From positions 1 through 64,000 of the forward strand of contig SVTV01000013.1 in assembly GCA_015063605.1 (NCBI GenBank): a DNA stretch of 64,000 nucleotides. The letters are read 5' to 3'. The position numbers were made by a program, and so were the translations under genes. This document shows positions 18,341 through 28,583 of the stretch, piece by piece. The stretch's first letter is position 1, and every line of letters begins with the position of its first letter. Source of the DNA: Oscillospiraceae bacterium. Lineage in GTDB: Bacteria > Bacillota > Clostridia > Oscillospirales > SIG627. The notes beneath the pieces are model-generated. The model made no database searches. It was given only the letters and a program-made list of their open reading frames with translations, and had not been told where the DNA came from.

Positions 18341-18362
18341 CCGTATTACACATATAATACAG
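18341..18362. promoter_or_regulatory. GntR operator 2
   Basis: CCGTATTA-cacata-TAATACAG; centre 30 bp from operator 1. Confidence 0.75.
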
Positions 18363-18387
18363 TTTTATATGAAAGAGAGTAATTGCA

Positions 18388-18759
18388 ATGATCTCATTTG
18401 ATGATTTTAAAATGGAACCGGGTATCCCCATATATCTGCAAATAGTATTATTCATAAAGAGGGGGATAGTTGCCGGCATTATCAAAAGAGGGGATGAGCT
18501 TCCATCCCGCCGAATCCTTTCCGCATTGCTTGGAGTGAATCCGAATACTGTACAAAAAGCATATAAAATGCTGGAGGATGAATTTCTCATTGAGTCTCAT
18601 TCGGGTGCAAAGAGCGAGGTAAGCTTTTCACATGAAAAGATCGTATCTTTAAGACAAGAGCTTATCGGAAATGATACTAAGCTTATAATCACCTCAATGA
18701 AGCAAATGGGACTTACGAAGGAAGAAGCTATATCACTCATTGAAAAGCTTTGGGAATAA
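18388..18759 (+). CDS. GntR family transcriptional regulator (YtrA-like)
   Basis: PIYLQIVLFIKRGIVAGIIKRGDELPSRRILSALLGVNPNTVQKAYKMLEDE. Confidence 0.93.
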   Translation: MISFDDFKMEPGIPIYLQIVLFIKRGIVAGIIKRGDELPSRRILSALLGVNPNTVQKAYKMLEDEFLIESHSGAKSEVSFSHEKIVSLRQELIGNDTKLIITSMKQMGLTKEEAISLIEKLWE

Positions 18760-18811
18760 TAACAAAGCTCTGCAAAAATCGTATTTCTGTCGCAGAAAGG
18801 AAAATACATTT

Positions 18812-19588
18812 ATGAAAAAATACTTATCCGTATTCATGCTTATGACACGAGCCACATTTTATAAAGTATTACTCTTGCTTTTATGTATGGCTATACTGCA
18901 AAGCGGATATTTTTATCTCGTTTTGAATAATGAAATAACCATGTACAACGGCAAAGAGATATCCATGGACTTACCTTCATCGCTTCCCGAGAATTTGATC
19001 GATAATGCACATATCCCTCTGTTTTTCGGAATTGCTTTCATTCTTCTTACATTTATTTTATGCAGAAGCTGGCGCGAAAACGGAAGCAGACCGGGATATA
19101 CATTCAGAAGGCTTAATGTTTCCGAAAAGTATGTAATGGTATGCAACGCAATTTATAATGCAATGTGCTATGGACTTCTTATCCTTGTCGAGATAGTAAT
19201 CTCCTATTTACTATGTCAAATGTATATGGCACAGGTATCTCCGGAACGGACAAGTATACAGACCATTTTCCTTGCATTTTACAGAAACGATCTTCTTCAC
19301 AGTATATTGCCTCTTGATGAGGTATCAGGCTGGATAAGAAATATAATAATGGTGCTTTGCCTCGGTTATGCAAGCGCAGATTTTCCTTACCGCCGAAGAT
19401 ATGGAAATCTCGGATTGAATATCATCATTCTTACGGTCATGAGCCTGATGTTCTTTATTTCCGAGGTGGGATTAATGGGAATGGATGTATTTATATGCGT
19501 TATTTTCCTTGCAAGCGCTGCAGAAATAACAAACTTCCTTATAAACGACAACAAAGAGGATGATGAACATGAAATCGAAACATACTGA
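18812..19588 (+). CDS. Multi-pass membrane protein (ABC permease-like)
   Basis: Multiple TM; operon position. Confidence 0.65.
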   Translation: MKKYLSVFMLMTRATFYKVLLLLLCMAILQSGYFYLVLNNEITMYNGKEISMDLPSSLPENLIDNAHIPLFFGIAFILLTFILCRSWRENGSRPGYTFRRLNVSEKYVMVCNAIYNAMCYGLLILVEIVISYLLCQMYMAQVSPERTSIQTIFLAFYRNDLLHSILPLDEVSGWIRNIIMVLCLGYASADFPYRRRYGNLGLNIIILTVMSLMFFISEVGLMGMDVFICVIFLASAAEITNFLINDNKEDDEHEIETY

Positions 19589-20069
19589 GCTCTCACGTTA
19601 TACACCTCCCGGAATCGATCCGTTATTTGAATTAAAATTCTTTCTCTGCGGAATTATTTGCGCCGCCATTTATTCGCTTTTTGTTTTCCTCATAAGACTG
19701 TTTGCAGCTTTAAATCTCTTATATGACTACGAAACACGTGAATTGATAAGAGGAGCTGTAATGACGGATTATTATCTTCTCACCGAATCTCTTTTCATAG
19801 GCTTTACGATTGTTGCAATATGTATGCTGGCGCTGATAATCTATCATTATGCTTATCACAATCAGCACAGCAAAAGCATATATCTGATGAAAAGACTGCC
19901 GGATCCGTTCGAATTGCATCGCAGATGCATATCTCTACCCATTATTTCAACACTGTTATGCGCCGCTTGTGTGTTTTTATTGACACTTTTGTTTTTCCTG
20001 TTCTATCTGTTGGTGACACCGAAAGAGTGTCTTGCACCGGATCAGATACAAAAGCTTTTGAATATTTGA
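19569..20069 (+). CDS. Membrane protein of unknown function
   Basis: TM-rich ORF overlapping the previous gene by a few codons. Confidence 0.6.
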   Translation: MKSKHTELSRYTPPGIDPLFELKFFLCGIICAAIYSLFVFLIRLFAALNLLYDYETRELIRGAVMTDYYLLTESLFIGFTIVAICMLALIIYHYAYHNQHSKSIYLMKRLPDPFELHRRCISLPIISTLLCAACVFLLTLLFFLFYLLVTPKECLAPDQIQKLLNI

Positions 20070-20098
20070 ATCCATTACACGTTTGATTGGAGAATATT

Positions 20099-20830
20099 AT
20101 GTTAGAAATTAAAAACTTATCAAAAACCTATAATTTAAGACCCGCTCTTGAAAATGTATCTCTTTCTATACCAAGAGGAGAAATAATCGGATTATTCGGC
20201 GAAAACGGTGCCGGTAAGACCACACTTATGAAATCCATATTCAATTTCATTCCTTACGATGGCGAGATCACTCTCGACGGTGAGAAGATCACGAGGAAAA
20301 ACATAGCAAAGCTTTCCTATGCTACAAACGAGCATTCATTTTTCCCCAATCTTTCCCCGAAAGCGCATATGGAATTCTACAAAGAGCATTTTGAAAGCTT
20401 TTCGGAAAAACGATATAAGGGATTGATGGATTTTTTCGATCTTCCCGATCATAAGCTTCTCAAAAACTTCTCAACCGGACAGAAAAATCAGTTTGAGGTG
20501 ATAATGGCACTGTCCCAGGGAGCAGACTATATATTAATGGATGAGCCCTTTGCAGGAAACGATATATTCAACAGGGAAGACTTCTATAAGGTCCTCCTCG
20601 GCATTCTTGAACCGAATGAAACCGTTATGCTTTCCACACATTTGATTGAAGAGGTTTCCGAGTTTATCGGCAGAGCTGTTCTCATAAGAAGAGGAAAGAT
20701 AGTGGGCGATGTATACATGAGCGATCTTGAAGACAGCGGAAAAGACCTTATGACATATATCAAGGAAACGTATCATTACCGCGCCGACAGAGTAAGCAAA
20801 GCATTGAACGACCTTACAAGCGGTGAATAA
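20099..20830 (+). CDS. ABC transporter ATP-binding protein
   Basis: Walker A GENGAGKTTLMK, signature FSTGQKNQ, Walker B YILMDEPFAGND. Confidence 0.95.
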   Translation: MLEIKNLSKTYNLRPALENVSLSIPRGEIIGLFGENGAGKTTLMKSIFNFIPYDGEITLDGEKITRKNIAKLSYATNEHSFFPNLSPKAHMEFYKEHFESFSEKRYKGLMDFFDLPDHKLLKNFSTGQKNQFEVIMALSQGADYILMDEPFAGNDIFNREDFYKVLLGILEPNETVMLSTHLIEEVSEFIGRAVLIRRGKIVGDVYMSDLEDSGKDLMTYIKETYHYRADRVSKALNDLTSGE

Positions 20831-20860
20831 CGACCTTCTTATCAAGAAAGGAACTACAAA

Positions 20861-22297
20861 ATGAAAAAAGCTTTTTTCTCTTTTTGCCTTGCTTTCGCTC
20901 TTGTCGTATCAATCGTAGTATACTGCACGATAGATATTTCATCAAGAAATGACAAGGTAGTCTTTACCGAAAATGTTATAAAGGGAAACAGTAATGTCGC
21001 AAAGGGAGTGAAATTGGATCTGTCCGCAACATACGGAAACTTTCTTGTATGGGACAGCACCGTTTCTTTTGATAACACCATTACCACCGAGAGCGATTAC
21101 AAGTTCTATCCCACAGGCTATAAATATATCTCCGAGAACAATTACACAGGAGTGAATCTTATGAATTATATTGAATACGGCGATCATTGGAACGAAGATT
21201 CAACTACCGGTATAAACAAGGCTTATAAGGAGCTCTACGATTCATTAAAGCCCGGCGAGGAAGGAACAAAGGAGATCACGCTTTCCGATTATTACGATTA
21301 TTATCCCATACATGTGGAGGTACTGCTTCCGGGCTTGAGTTTTCACCATATGGCTTACCGTAATATCGGAAGCTATCCCGAATGGGCGGGAATTATCACC
21401 AAACTCCGTGATTTCTTTAAAATTCCCGTTTTACCGAATGAAAAGCTTGAAATTTCTGTATCAAAGCCCACGGAAAGCTCATATGCTCAAACCATAGGAC
21501 TTGGATCGGGCAGTAACTCAAGCGAAGCATTTAATCTGTATACATTGTCGGCAGTAACCGATGAAGCATGTTATCTCACCTTCGATCCGAAAACAACTTA
21601 CGGAAATATAATTGATACAAGTCTTATACCCGGCGGATTCGGAATATACAGAATTCCCTATATAACCGATGAAAAAACCGGAAATGTCACTTCTTTGACA
21701 GCAGATGATCTGTCTATGGTACATTCCCTCGATCCCTCCGACGAATACATTCACTTTTGCGCAAGCCATGATAAAAGCGAATTGATGCTCTATACATCGG
21801 AGAAGGGTAAGTATTACCTCACTGTATTCGATCTGAATATGAATATACTTCAAAAAACAGAATTATTTAAAGATCACGGAACAGGTGCTTTTGTTGAAAC
21901 AAAAGAGGATTATGTAGTATTTTGGGGAATCGATAAGGAATTCACGGTCCTTGTTAAAAACGATAAGGGTGAGTACACTGTCGATATGCACACAAAACTT
22001 TCCGAAGAGGATTTTTACATCGATGTAAACAATAAAGACACTTACATTGATATCCAGATGTTTGATTCGATCGATTATAAAAACAAGCGCCTTGCCATTG
22101 CAAGAACGCTTTACGATGAAAAGAAATGGATGTCTACCTGCGGATTCACCCTTACAGTTTTCGATGAAAGCGGTGTTGCTTACAGAGGTGATTATACAAG
22201 CTCTCTCGACGCGGGGATCAACGCATCAAATTATGTGGATAGATGCAGAATACTGAATACGGGAGAAAACGGGATAACAGTTAATTTTTCGGAATAG
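20861..22297 (+). CDS. Hypothetical exported/membrane-anchored protein
   Basis: N-terminal TM FFSFCLAFALVVSIVVYCTI; same operon as the ABC genes. Confidence 0.65.
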   Translation: MKKAFFSFCLAFALVVSIVVYCTIDISSRNDKVVFTENVIKGNSNVAKGVKLDLSATYGNFLVWDSTVSFDNTITTESDYKFYPTGYKYISENNYTGVNLMNYIEYGDHWNEDSTTGINKAYKELYDSLKPGEEGTKEITLSDYYDYYPIHVEVLLPGLSFHHMAYRNIGSYPEWAGIITKLRDFFKIPVLPNEKLEISVSKPTESSYAQTIGLGSGSNSSEAFNLYTLSAVTDEACYLTFDPKTTYGNIIDTSLIPGGFGIYRIPYITDEKTGNVTSLTADDLSMVHSLDPSDEYIHFCASHDKSELMLYTSEKGKYYLTVFDLNMNILQKTELFKDHGTGAFVETKEDYVVFWGIDKEFTVLVKNDKGEYTVDMHTKLSEEDFYIDVNNKDTYIDIQMFDSIDYKNKRLAIARTLYDEKKWMSTCGFTLTVFDESGVAYRGDYTSSLDAGINASNYVDRCRILNTGENGITVNFSE

Positions 22298-22445
22298 TTT
22301 TCGTCATGTTGAGTTTTAGAAATTGGCGCTACATTTTAAATAAGATTATTATATGAATAACGTCCTTTTCGAAAAAACTTTATCTATATGCAATGAAATG
22401 CACAATAGTGAAATCTCCTAAAATAAGACGTAAATTGATATAATA

Positions 22446-22505
22446 AAAGCCGCTTCAGGCAAGTTTTAACGAAACATGTTTTCTAACTTAGCTTGAAGCG
22501 GCTAT
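22446..22505. terminator. Stem-loop terminator
   Basis: AAAAGCCGCTTCAGGC...GCTTGAAGCGGCT. Confidence 0.7.
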
Positions 22506-22578
22506 TTGTTATATTTTTTAAAAGGTATTATGAAATTCAAAAAGATCGATTATTGAGATCAAAGTATCAAACGAATTA

Positions 22579-23523
22579 TTATTCTCCGAATCTCTGTTTT
22601 GCAAGCATTGCCGCACCTACTATTCCGGCATCACCGAAAAGTGTTGCGATCTTAAGTTCTGTCTTCGGCATGAACTTATTATAATCATTTTTCTTAAGAT
22701 ATTCCTTTATCGGATCGAGAAGAACACTTCCTTCACGGCTGATTCCTCCTCCGATAGCAAGTACTTGAGGCTGGAAAATATTTATCGTACTGCATATTCC
22801 CGCGGCAACATATTCAATATATTGATCGCGCACAGCGATTGCAGTTTTATCTCCCAAAGCAGCACATGAGAATGACGTTCTTCCGTTAACGGAACCATGT
22901 TCACGCACCCATTCGTGCATCATAGACTCGGGATGCTCCTTCATCGCTTCCTTAGTCTGACGGATAAGAGCAGTTACCGAGGCATATGACTCAAAGCAGC
23001 CTCTCTGACCGCAAGTACAAGGCTCTCCGTTATAAATAAGTGTAAAATGACCGATCTCACCGCCCGCATAGTTGAATCCGCGCAACAGCTTGCCGTCTGT
23101 GATGACTCCGCCGCCGACTCCGGTACCGAGCGTTATAAAGATAAAGCTGTCTACATTTTCACCGCAGGTAACGTATTCGCCGAACGCCGCAGCATTGGCA
23201 TCGTTTTCAATATTTACCGGCAGATCAAGATATGTACGGAAAATGTCCGTCATGGGAACATGATCCATTGCGATATTGTTTGCGTAAACAACCGTTCCGT
23301 TTGACGTATTGATCGTACCGGGACAACCTATACCAACCGCTTTAACATCAGATATCTTGTATCCACCGCTCTCCACAACTTCTCCTGAAAGCAAAGCCAT
23401 GCTCTTTATGATTTCCGCAGGATCCTTCGGTGTGGGAATACTTTTTGAGCATACGATCTTTCCGTTCACATCACAAAGACCTATCGCAATATTTGTACCG
23501 CCGAGATCAATTCCTATATACAT
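22579..23523 (-). CDS. ROK family sugar kinase
   Basis: MYIGIDLGGTNIAIGL, GTGVGGGVI, GGEIGHFTLIYNGEPCTCGQRGCFESYAS. Confidence 0.94.
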   Translation of the reverse strand: MYIGIDLGGTNIAIGLCDVNGKIVCSKSIPTPKDPAEIIKSMALLSGEVVESGGYKISDVKAVGIGCPGTINTSNGTVVYANNIAMDHVPMTDIFRTYLDLPVNIENDANAAAFGEYVTCGENVDSFIFITLGTGVGGGVITDGKLLRGFNYAGGEIGHFTLIYNGEPCTCGQRGCFESYASVTALIRQTKEAMKEHPESMMHEWVREHGSVNGRTSFSCAALGDKTAIAVRDQYIEYVAAGICSTINIFQPQVLAIGGGISREGSVLLDPIKEYLKKNDYNKFMPKTELKIATLFGDAGIVGAAMLAKQRFGE

Positions 23524-23549
23524 TTTATATCTCCTTTTTATTTATAAGA

Positions 23550-24509
23550 TCAATTTACTTTTGATGCGATCAACTCGCACTGTCCGATTAATTTATATTC
23601 CGCATCTGCTGCGGGAATAAATATACTGTCTCCCTTAGAAAGAGAGATCTCTCCGTTGTTGTATATCAGCTTACCCGTTCCTTCGGTCACAAGCAGAGAT
23701 ACAAAACTTTCTGTGTCCGAGCTTATCACAGCTTCATTATTTACAGTAAGCTTACGGACCGAAAAATACTCACACTCCGCAAGTAAAACATCGTCACCCT
23801 TATCCGTATGCAAAGGATCGGATGATCGTTTGAGAGAGGACACCTCAAGTGCTTTTTCTATATGTAGTGGACGAAGATTTCCATTCTTATCACGCCTGTT
23901 ATAATCAAATACTCTGTATGTGGTGTTGGAGTTCTGCTGAATTTCGCAAATAAACAGTCCTGCACCTATTGCATGAACAGTTTTGGCTGGAATAAAAAAT
24001 ACATCGCCTTTTTTTACATCCACCTTTCGGAGCAGATCGCAAAGCTTACCGTCTTCTATCGCTTTTTCATATTCTTCCTTGGTAATATCTCTCTCGAATC
24101 CGTAATACAGACTTGCTCCTTCCTCGCAGTCTATGATATACCACATTTCGGTTTTTCCGTATTCACCCTCGTGAGTCAAGGCGTATTCATCATCCGGATG
24201 GACCTGTACCGAAAGATCGGCTTTAGCATCAATAAGCTTTATAAGAAGAGGAAAATAACTGTACTTTAGTGATCTTGAACCAAGAACATCCTTCCCTGCA
24301 GCCGATATATACTCGGATAAAGTCAATCCTTTAAAAGGTCCGTCGGCAACTTTACTTTCGCCGTCCTTATGTGCAGACAGCTCCCAGCTTTCCGCTATTT
24401 TTTCCATTTTTTCCGAATCTGATTTTTTACCAAACTCTTTTATAAGCTTATCACCGCCCCAAATGTAATCCTTAAACGCGGGAGAAAGCTTTATCGGTGT
24501 ATGATCCAT
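23550..24509 (-). CDS. manA: Type I mannose-6-phosphate isomerase
   Basis: LSPAFKDYIWGGDKL, LSVQVHPDDEYA, GKTEMWYIID. Confidence 0.93.
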   Translation of the reverse strand: MDHTPIKLSPAFKDYIWGGDKLIKEFGKKSDSEKMEKIAESWELSAHKDGESKVADGPFKGLTLSEYISAAGKDVLGSRSLKYSYFPLLIKLIDAKADLSVQVHPDDEYALTHEGEYGKTEMWYIIDCEEGASLYYGFERDITKEEYEKAIEDGKLCDLLRKVDVKKGDVFFIPAKTVHAIGAGLFICEIQQNSNTTYRVFDYNRRDKNGNLRPLHIEKALEVSSLKRSSDPLHTDKGDDVLLAECEYFSVRKLTVNNEAVISSDTESFVSLLVTEGTGKLIYNNGEISLSKGDSIFIPAADAEYKLIGQCELIASKVN

Positions 24510-24622
24510 GTTAATAATCCGATCTTAGTAAGAGAAACTCTCTTATATTTTTCTTATTCTCATTATAACGCAAATACGTAAAAAATACAATACCTTTCTT
24601 GAAATTTCTCAAGCATCATATT

Positions 24623-25516
24623 TCATTGATGAGATAACCCGAACTCCTTCGAATTACGATGTAATTTTCGGTATGCGGAAGGATTCATTTTTTCATACCT
24701 TTTAAAAAACTTTGTCATTGAGTATTCCGTTTGAAATCCGCATATATCAGCAATTTCCGATAATGCAAGAGGTGTAAACATCAAGCAAAAAATAATATAT
24801 CTCAATTTCTTTTCATTGATGATCTCACCGGGAGTCCTACCAACGGTTGACATGCAAATTCTGAAAAGCTGTCTTTCGCTCAGATTGACAAATGCAGCAG
24901 CCTCTGAAACCGAAATCCCGACTCCGTTTTTTTCGCCTACCATTTTAAGAAAGGCTTGTATACGCATTTCATTTTCGGAATAAACACTTTCTTCTTTGTC
25001 TACCCAATCGGGAGCAGCATCATTTGTAAAAGCCGCAAGAAGACTGAAAAGAAGGGAGCACAAGACCGTACTTTCTTTTGAAAGAGCGTTTTCATCCTCG
25101 TACTTATCTATTATTCCGGAAAGACTCTTGACAGTATCACCGGCTTTCATAGATTTAAGCGAAATAAAAGAATTATTGAATACGGAAAAACTTATATCAT
25201 CGGGACGAAAGCCGCATATCAATTTTATTCCTTCGGGATTTGAACCAATGATCTGATGCGGTGTATCCGGAGGTATTATTATAAATTCCCCCTCCGATAG
25301 TCTTACGGCTTCATTTCCGATTTGTATGGTGAGCGGATGCTTCACGGCATATTCTATTTCAAAAACCGTATGTTTTGTATTGATGGTAAGTAAGCTCTCG
25401 CTTTTACCTTTGATTATCCTCGCCCAGTATATACTGCATCTCAGACCGTTCAGTTCCATTGAAATAGGCATATTGATTAATGATCGTGGTACGACAGTGC
25501 TGTCTTCTTTGAACAT
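24623..25516 (-). CDS. AraC family transcriptional regulator
   Basis: Cupin N-terminus, C-terminal double HTH. Confidence 0.9.
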   Translation of the reverse strand: MFKEDSTVVPRSLINMPISMELNGLRCSIYWARIIKGKSESLLTINTKHTVFEIEYAVKHPLTIQIGNEAVRLSEGEFIIIPPDTPHQIIGSNPEGIKLICGFRPDDISFSVFNNSFISLKSMKAGDTVKSLSGIIDKYEDENALSKESTVLCSLLFSLLAAFTNDAAPDWVDKEESVYSENEMRIQAFLKMVGEKNGVGISVSEAAAFVNLSERQLFRICMSTVGRTPGEIINEKKLRYIIFCLMFTPLALSEIADICGFQTEYSMTKFFKRYEKMNPSAYRKLHRNSKEFGLSHQ

Positions 25517-25703
25517 AAGTCGCTTCTTTCTTTCGTTTAGAATTATTACTTAAAATATTATACAATACAGATTATTTAAAAGCAATATATTTTTGATGAA
25601 ATTATGTCCGATTTGGACGGTTATATGTCCGCAAACTATATTGAAAGTAATCAATACGGATGATAAAATAATCTTGTAATAAAATTTATTTACGGAGGCT
25701 AAA

Positions 25704-26792
25704 ATGCTCAATATAGGTGTTTTAGGTTGCGGAAACATAAGCAACCACTATTTCAGGGGACCCAAAAATGTATTTTTTAACAGGTTAAGCTTGGTTTCCT
25801 GCTCGGATATAATACTGGAACGTGCGCAGAATTCGGCAAAAACATATAATATACCTAAAGCTCTCACACCCGAGGAGCTTATGAAAGACGAAGATACACA
25901 GCTTATAGTCAATCTTACAGTCCCTCAGGCTCATTTTGAAATGACAATGAAGGCGATCGAAGCCGGAAAGCATGTTTATACAGAAAAGCCGCTTGCGCTT
26001 ACTCGTGAGAATGCCGCTTTAATGATAGAAGCCGCAGATAAAAAAGGCGTACGCCTCGGCAGCGCACCAGATACATTCATGAGCGCGCCCTTCCAGACTG
26101 CAAAAAAGCTTATTTCCGAAAACGCTATCGGTGATATAGTCGGTGTAAATGCAATATGCCCGTTGAGAGGAAACGAATTCTGGAGACCCGATGCCGATTT
26201 CTTCTACAAAAAGGGTGCGGGACCAATATGGGATATGGCCCCCTACTATTTCAACGTTATGATATCCCTTTTCGGTTCTTTCAAAAGTGTTACTGCCATC
26301 GGAAGAATAACCTGGGAGCAAAGAACATACGAATGCGAAGCCCGCAAAGGAGACAAGATCGATGTTGAAGTTCCGACACATACCGTGGCAATGTTTGAGC
26401 TTGAAAACGGCATAATATTCAATTTCACAAACTCATTCGATATTTATAAATCCGCTTCTCCGTATTTCGAGATCTACGGAGAAAAGGGAACGATCGTTCT
26501 TCCGTTTCCCAACTATTATACAGGAGATGTTCTTTTGAGCGAAAAAGGAGGAGACTTCAAAGCGGTCGAACAGCTTACAGGCTATGAAGGCTTCATGAGA
26601 AGTGCAGGTATCGCGGATATCGAAGCTTGCCTTGCAAACGGAAAGAAGCACCTTGCCTCTGCTGAAATGGCATATCATGTAACCGATGCTATGTGCTCTT
26701 GGGAGGAATCCATGGAAAAGGGATGCACAGTTAAGATCGAGTCAAGATGCAGCCTTCCCGAAGGCATGTGGCTACGCGAAGCTCTCATATAA
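25704..26792 (+). CDS. Gfo/Idh/MocA family oxidoreductase
   Basis: LNIGVLGCGNISNHYF, HVYTEKPLAL. Confidence 0.94.
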   Translation: MLNIGVLGCGNISNHYFRGPKNVFFNRLSLVSCSDIILERAQNSAKTYNIPKALTPEELMKDEDTQLIVNLTVPQAHFEMTMKAIEAGKHVYTEKPLALTRENAALMIEAADKKGVRLGSAPDTFMSAPFQTAKKLISENAIGDIVGVNAICPLRGNEFWRPDADFFYKKGAGPIWDMAPYYFNVMISLFGSFKSVTAIGRITWEQRTYECEARKGDKIDVEVPTHTVAMFELENGIIFNFTNSFDIYKSASPYFEIYGEKGTIVLPFPNYYTGDVLLSEKGGDFKAVEQLTGYEGFMRSAGIADIEACLANGKKHLASAEMAYHVTDAMCSWEESMEKGCTVKIESRCSLPEGMWLREALI

Positions 26793-26812
26793 TTGATCGG
26801 AGGATAATTATC

Positions 26813-27646
26813 ATGAAAAAAGGTTGCGGAACAGTAGTATATCGTCAATATGAAATCGACAGAGTACTTGAGGCAATAAAGAAAGCAGGATATGATTATT
26901 TCGAAACACAATCTACAAATCCCTGGTGTAATCACGTAATAATCGCTCAAGATGATCCCGTAAGGTTTGCCGAGAAAGCAATGTCTCACGGTTTTAAGGG
27001 GATCACATCTCTATGGACAAATGAGGGAGCACTGATTCCCGGAAAGGATACCTGTGTTGATACAATAAAGAGAACGATAGAATGGGCAGCGGCTGCAGGT
27101 ATCCCCGTTGTGGATTTCGGCGACGGACATAAGCCCGCCGATATGACCAAGGAGGACGCCTTCAAGATACTTGCCGACAGAATACTTGATATCCTCGAAA
27201 CCGCTGAAAAATGCAACGTAAAATTTGCTCTCGAGCCTCACGGAACTTTTTCTCTTACAGGTGACGGACTTGAAAAGATTCTTTCTATCTCTTCGTCTCC
27301 ATACCTCGGAATCAATTATGACTGTGCAAATGTTTTCAGAGCAAGCTACGTTGAAACAAAGAACGGCGAAGCGTCATGGAGGAAGGCAGGAAAAGGCGAA
27401 GATGAGGTCAAGGTACTTGAAAGAATAGTATCGAGAGTAGTACACTTCCACGCAAAAGATCTGAATGCAGACAAATCATGCGTTGCTTTGGGTGAAGGAT
27501 GCGTAAAAGTAAAAGAATGCATCGATATTTTAAAAAAAGCAGGATATAACGGGGCTGTTTCTCTTGAAACAGAAGGCGGTATGTCCTTCGAAGACTGCGA
27601 TGAAATAGCAAAGAAGAGCAGCCTTTACCTTGATAAAGTGCTTTAA
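26813..27646 (+). CDS. Sugar phosphate isomerase/epimerase (TIM-barrel AP endonuclease 2-like)
   Basis: FALEPHGTFSL, LGINYDCANVFR, HFHAKD, VSLETEGG. Confidence 0.88.
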   Translation: MKKGCGTVVYRQYEIDRVLEAIKKAGYDYFETQSTNPWCNHVIIAQDDPVRFAEKAMSHGFKGITSLWTNEGALIPGKDTCVDTIKRTIEWAAAAGIPVVDFGDGHKPADMTKEDAFKILADRILDILETAEKCNVKFALEPHGTFSLTGDGLEKILSISSSPYLGINYDCANVFRASYVETKNGEASWRKAGKGEDEVKVLERIVSRVVHFHAKDLNADKSCVALGEGCVKVKECIDILKKAGYNGAVSLETEGGMSFEDCDEIAKKSSLYLDKVL

Positions 27647-27682
27647 GTACAAATACAATTAAATATTTTTATAAAAAACTTA

Positions 27683-27720
27683 AAAAAATCCGAAAAAGTA
27701 CTTTTCTTTTTCGGATTTTT
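27683..27720 (+). terminator. Rho-independent terminator
   Basis: AAAAATCCGAAAAA...TTTTTCGGATTTTT. Confidence 0.8.
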
Positions 27721-27887
27721 ATGCTATAATACATGTGTAACCGAAACACAGATTTATGCATTTTGTAATTTGTATGTATATTTTGTCAGTGTCCATATGC
27801 GAAACAGTTATATTCACCATACAGAAACTGCTTTCACTTTAACGGTTATAAATCATAGATTCAAGGAGGAGAGTTTATAGAACTATC

Positions 27888-27914
27888 GCATATAGTTTAC
27901 TAATTACTATATGC
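27888..27914 (+). other. Perfect hairpin in the hpf 5' leader
   Basis: GCATATAGT-TTACTAATT-ACTATATGC. Confidence 0.55.
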
Positions 27915-27968
27915 AGTGCACTGCTAATAGCGGTAATTAATTCATTTTAACTTAAGGAGAACAGTGTT

Positions 27969-28487
27969 ATGAAAACCAATTTTGTACTTCGCAAATACGA
28001 TCTGTCAGATAAACAGAAAGAAATGATAACAAAGAAAATGAAACGCTTTGATAAGTTCTTTCCCGAAGAAACAGAGGTGATCATCACGCTTTACAAAGAG
28101 GGCAACCGTGAGGTTGCCGAGCTCACCATATATGATACAGGTACATTTTACAGAGCTGAGCAAAAAGCCGGAGATGTTTTGTCGGCTATCGACAATGCCG
28201 TTGATGTAATAGAAGGTCAGATCAGAAAATATAAGACAAAGCTTGAAAAGAGACTTCGTACGGGTGCATATGATTCTTATGTAGACGATGTCCGTGAGGA
28301 AGAAGATCTGAAGATCACCAACGTCAAAAAATTCCTCTACAAGCCGATAAGTCCCGAAGAGGCTGTATTACAGATGAATCTTCTCGGCCATCAGTTCTAT
28401 GTATTCAAAAATGAAGAAAATGATAAGATCTGCGTCGTTTATAAGAGAAACAACGATGAATACGGTCTTATCGAGCCTGTTGAATAA
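27969..28487 (+). CDS. hpf: Long-form ribosome hibernation promoting factor
   Basis: RaiA N-domain plus C-terminal ITNVKKFLYKPISPEEAVLQMNLLGHQFYVFKNEENDKICVVYKRNNDEYGLIEP. Confidence 0.95.
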   Translation: MKTNFVLRKYDLSDKQKEMITKKMKRFDKFFPEETEVIITLYKEGNREVAELTIYDTGTFYRAEQKAGDVLSAIDNAVDVIEGQIRKYKTKLEKRLRTGAYDSYVDDVREEEDLKITNVKKFLYKPISPEEAVLQMNLLGHQFYVFKNEENDKICVVYKRNNDEYGLIEPVE

Positions 28488-28524
28488 AGCAAACTTACAT
28501 TTTTCATCTTAATTAAGCCATAAA

Positions 28525-28567
28525 TATGCGGCAGACAGATTCGCTCCACGGATCTTCTGCCGCATTT
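28525..28567. terminator. Hairpin between convergent genes
   Basis: AATATGCGGCAGA...TCTGCCGCATTT. Confidence 0.7.
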
Positions 28568-28583
28568 CCATATTTAATACTAC

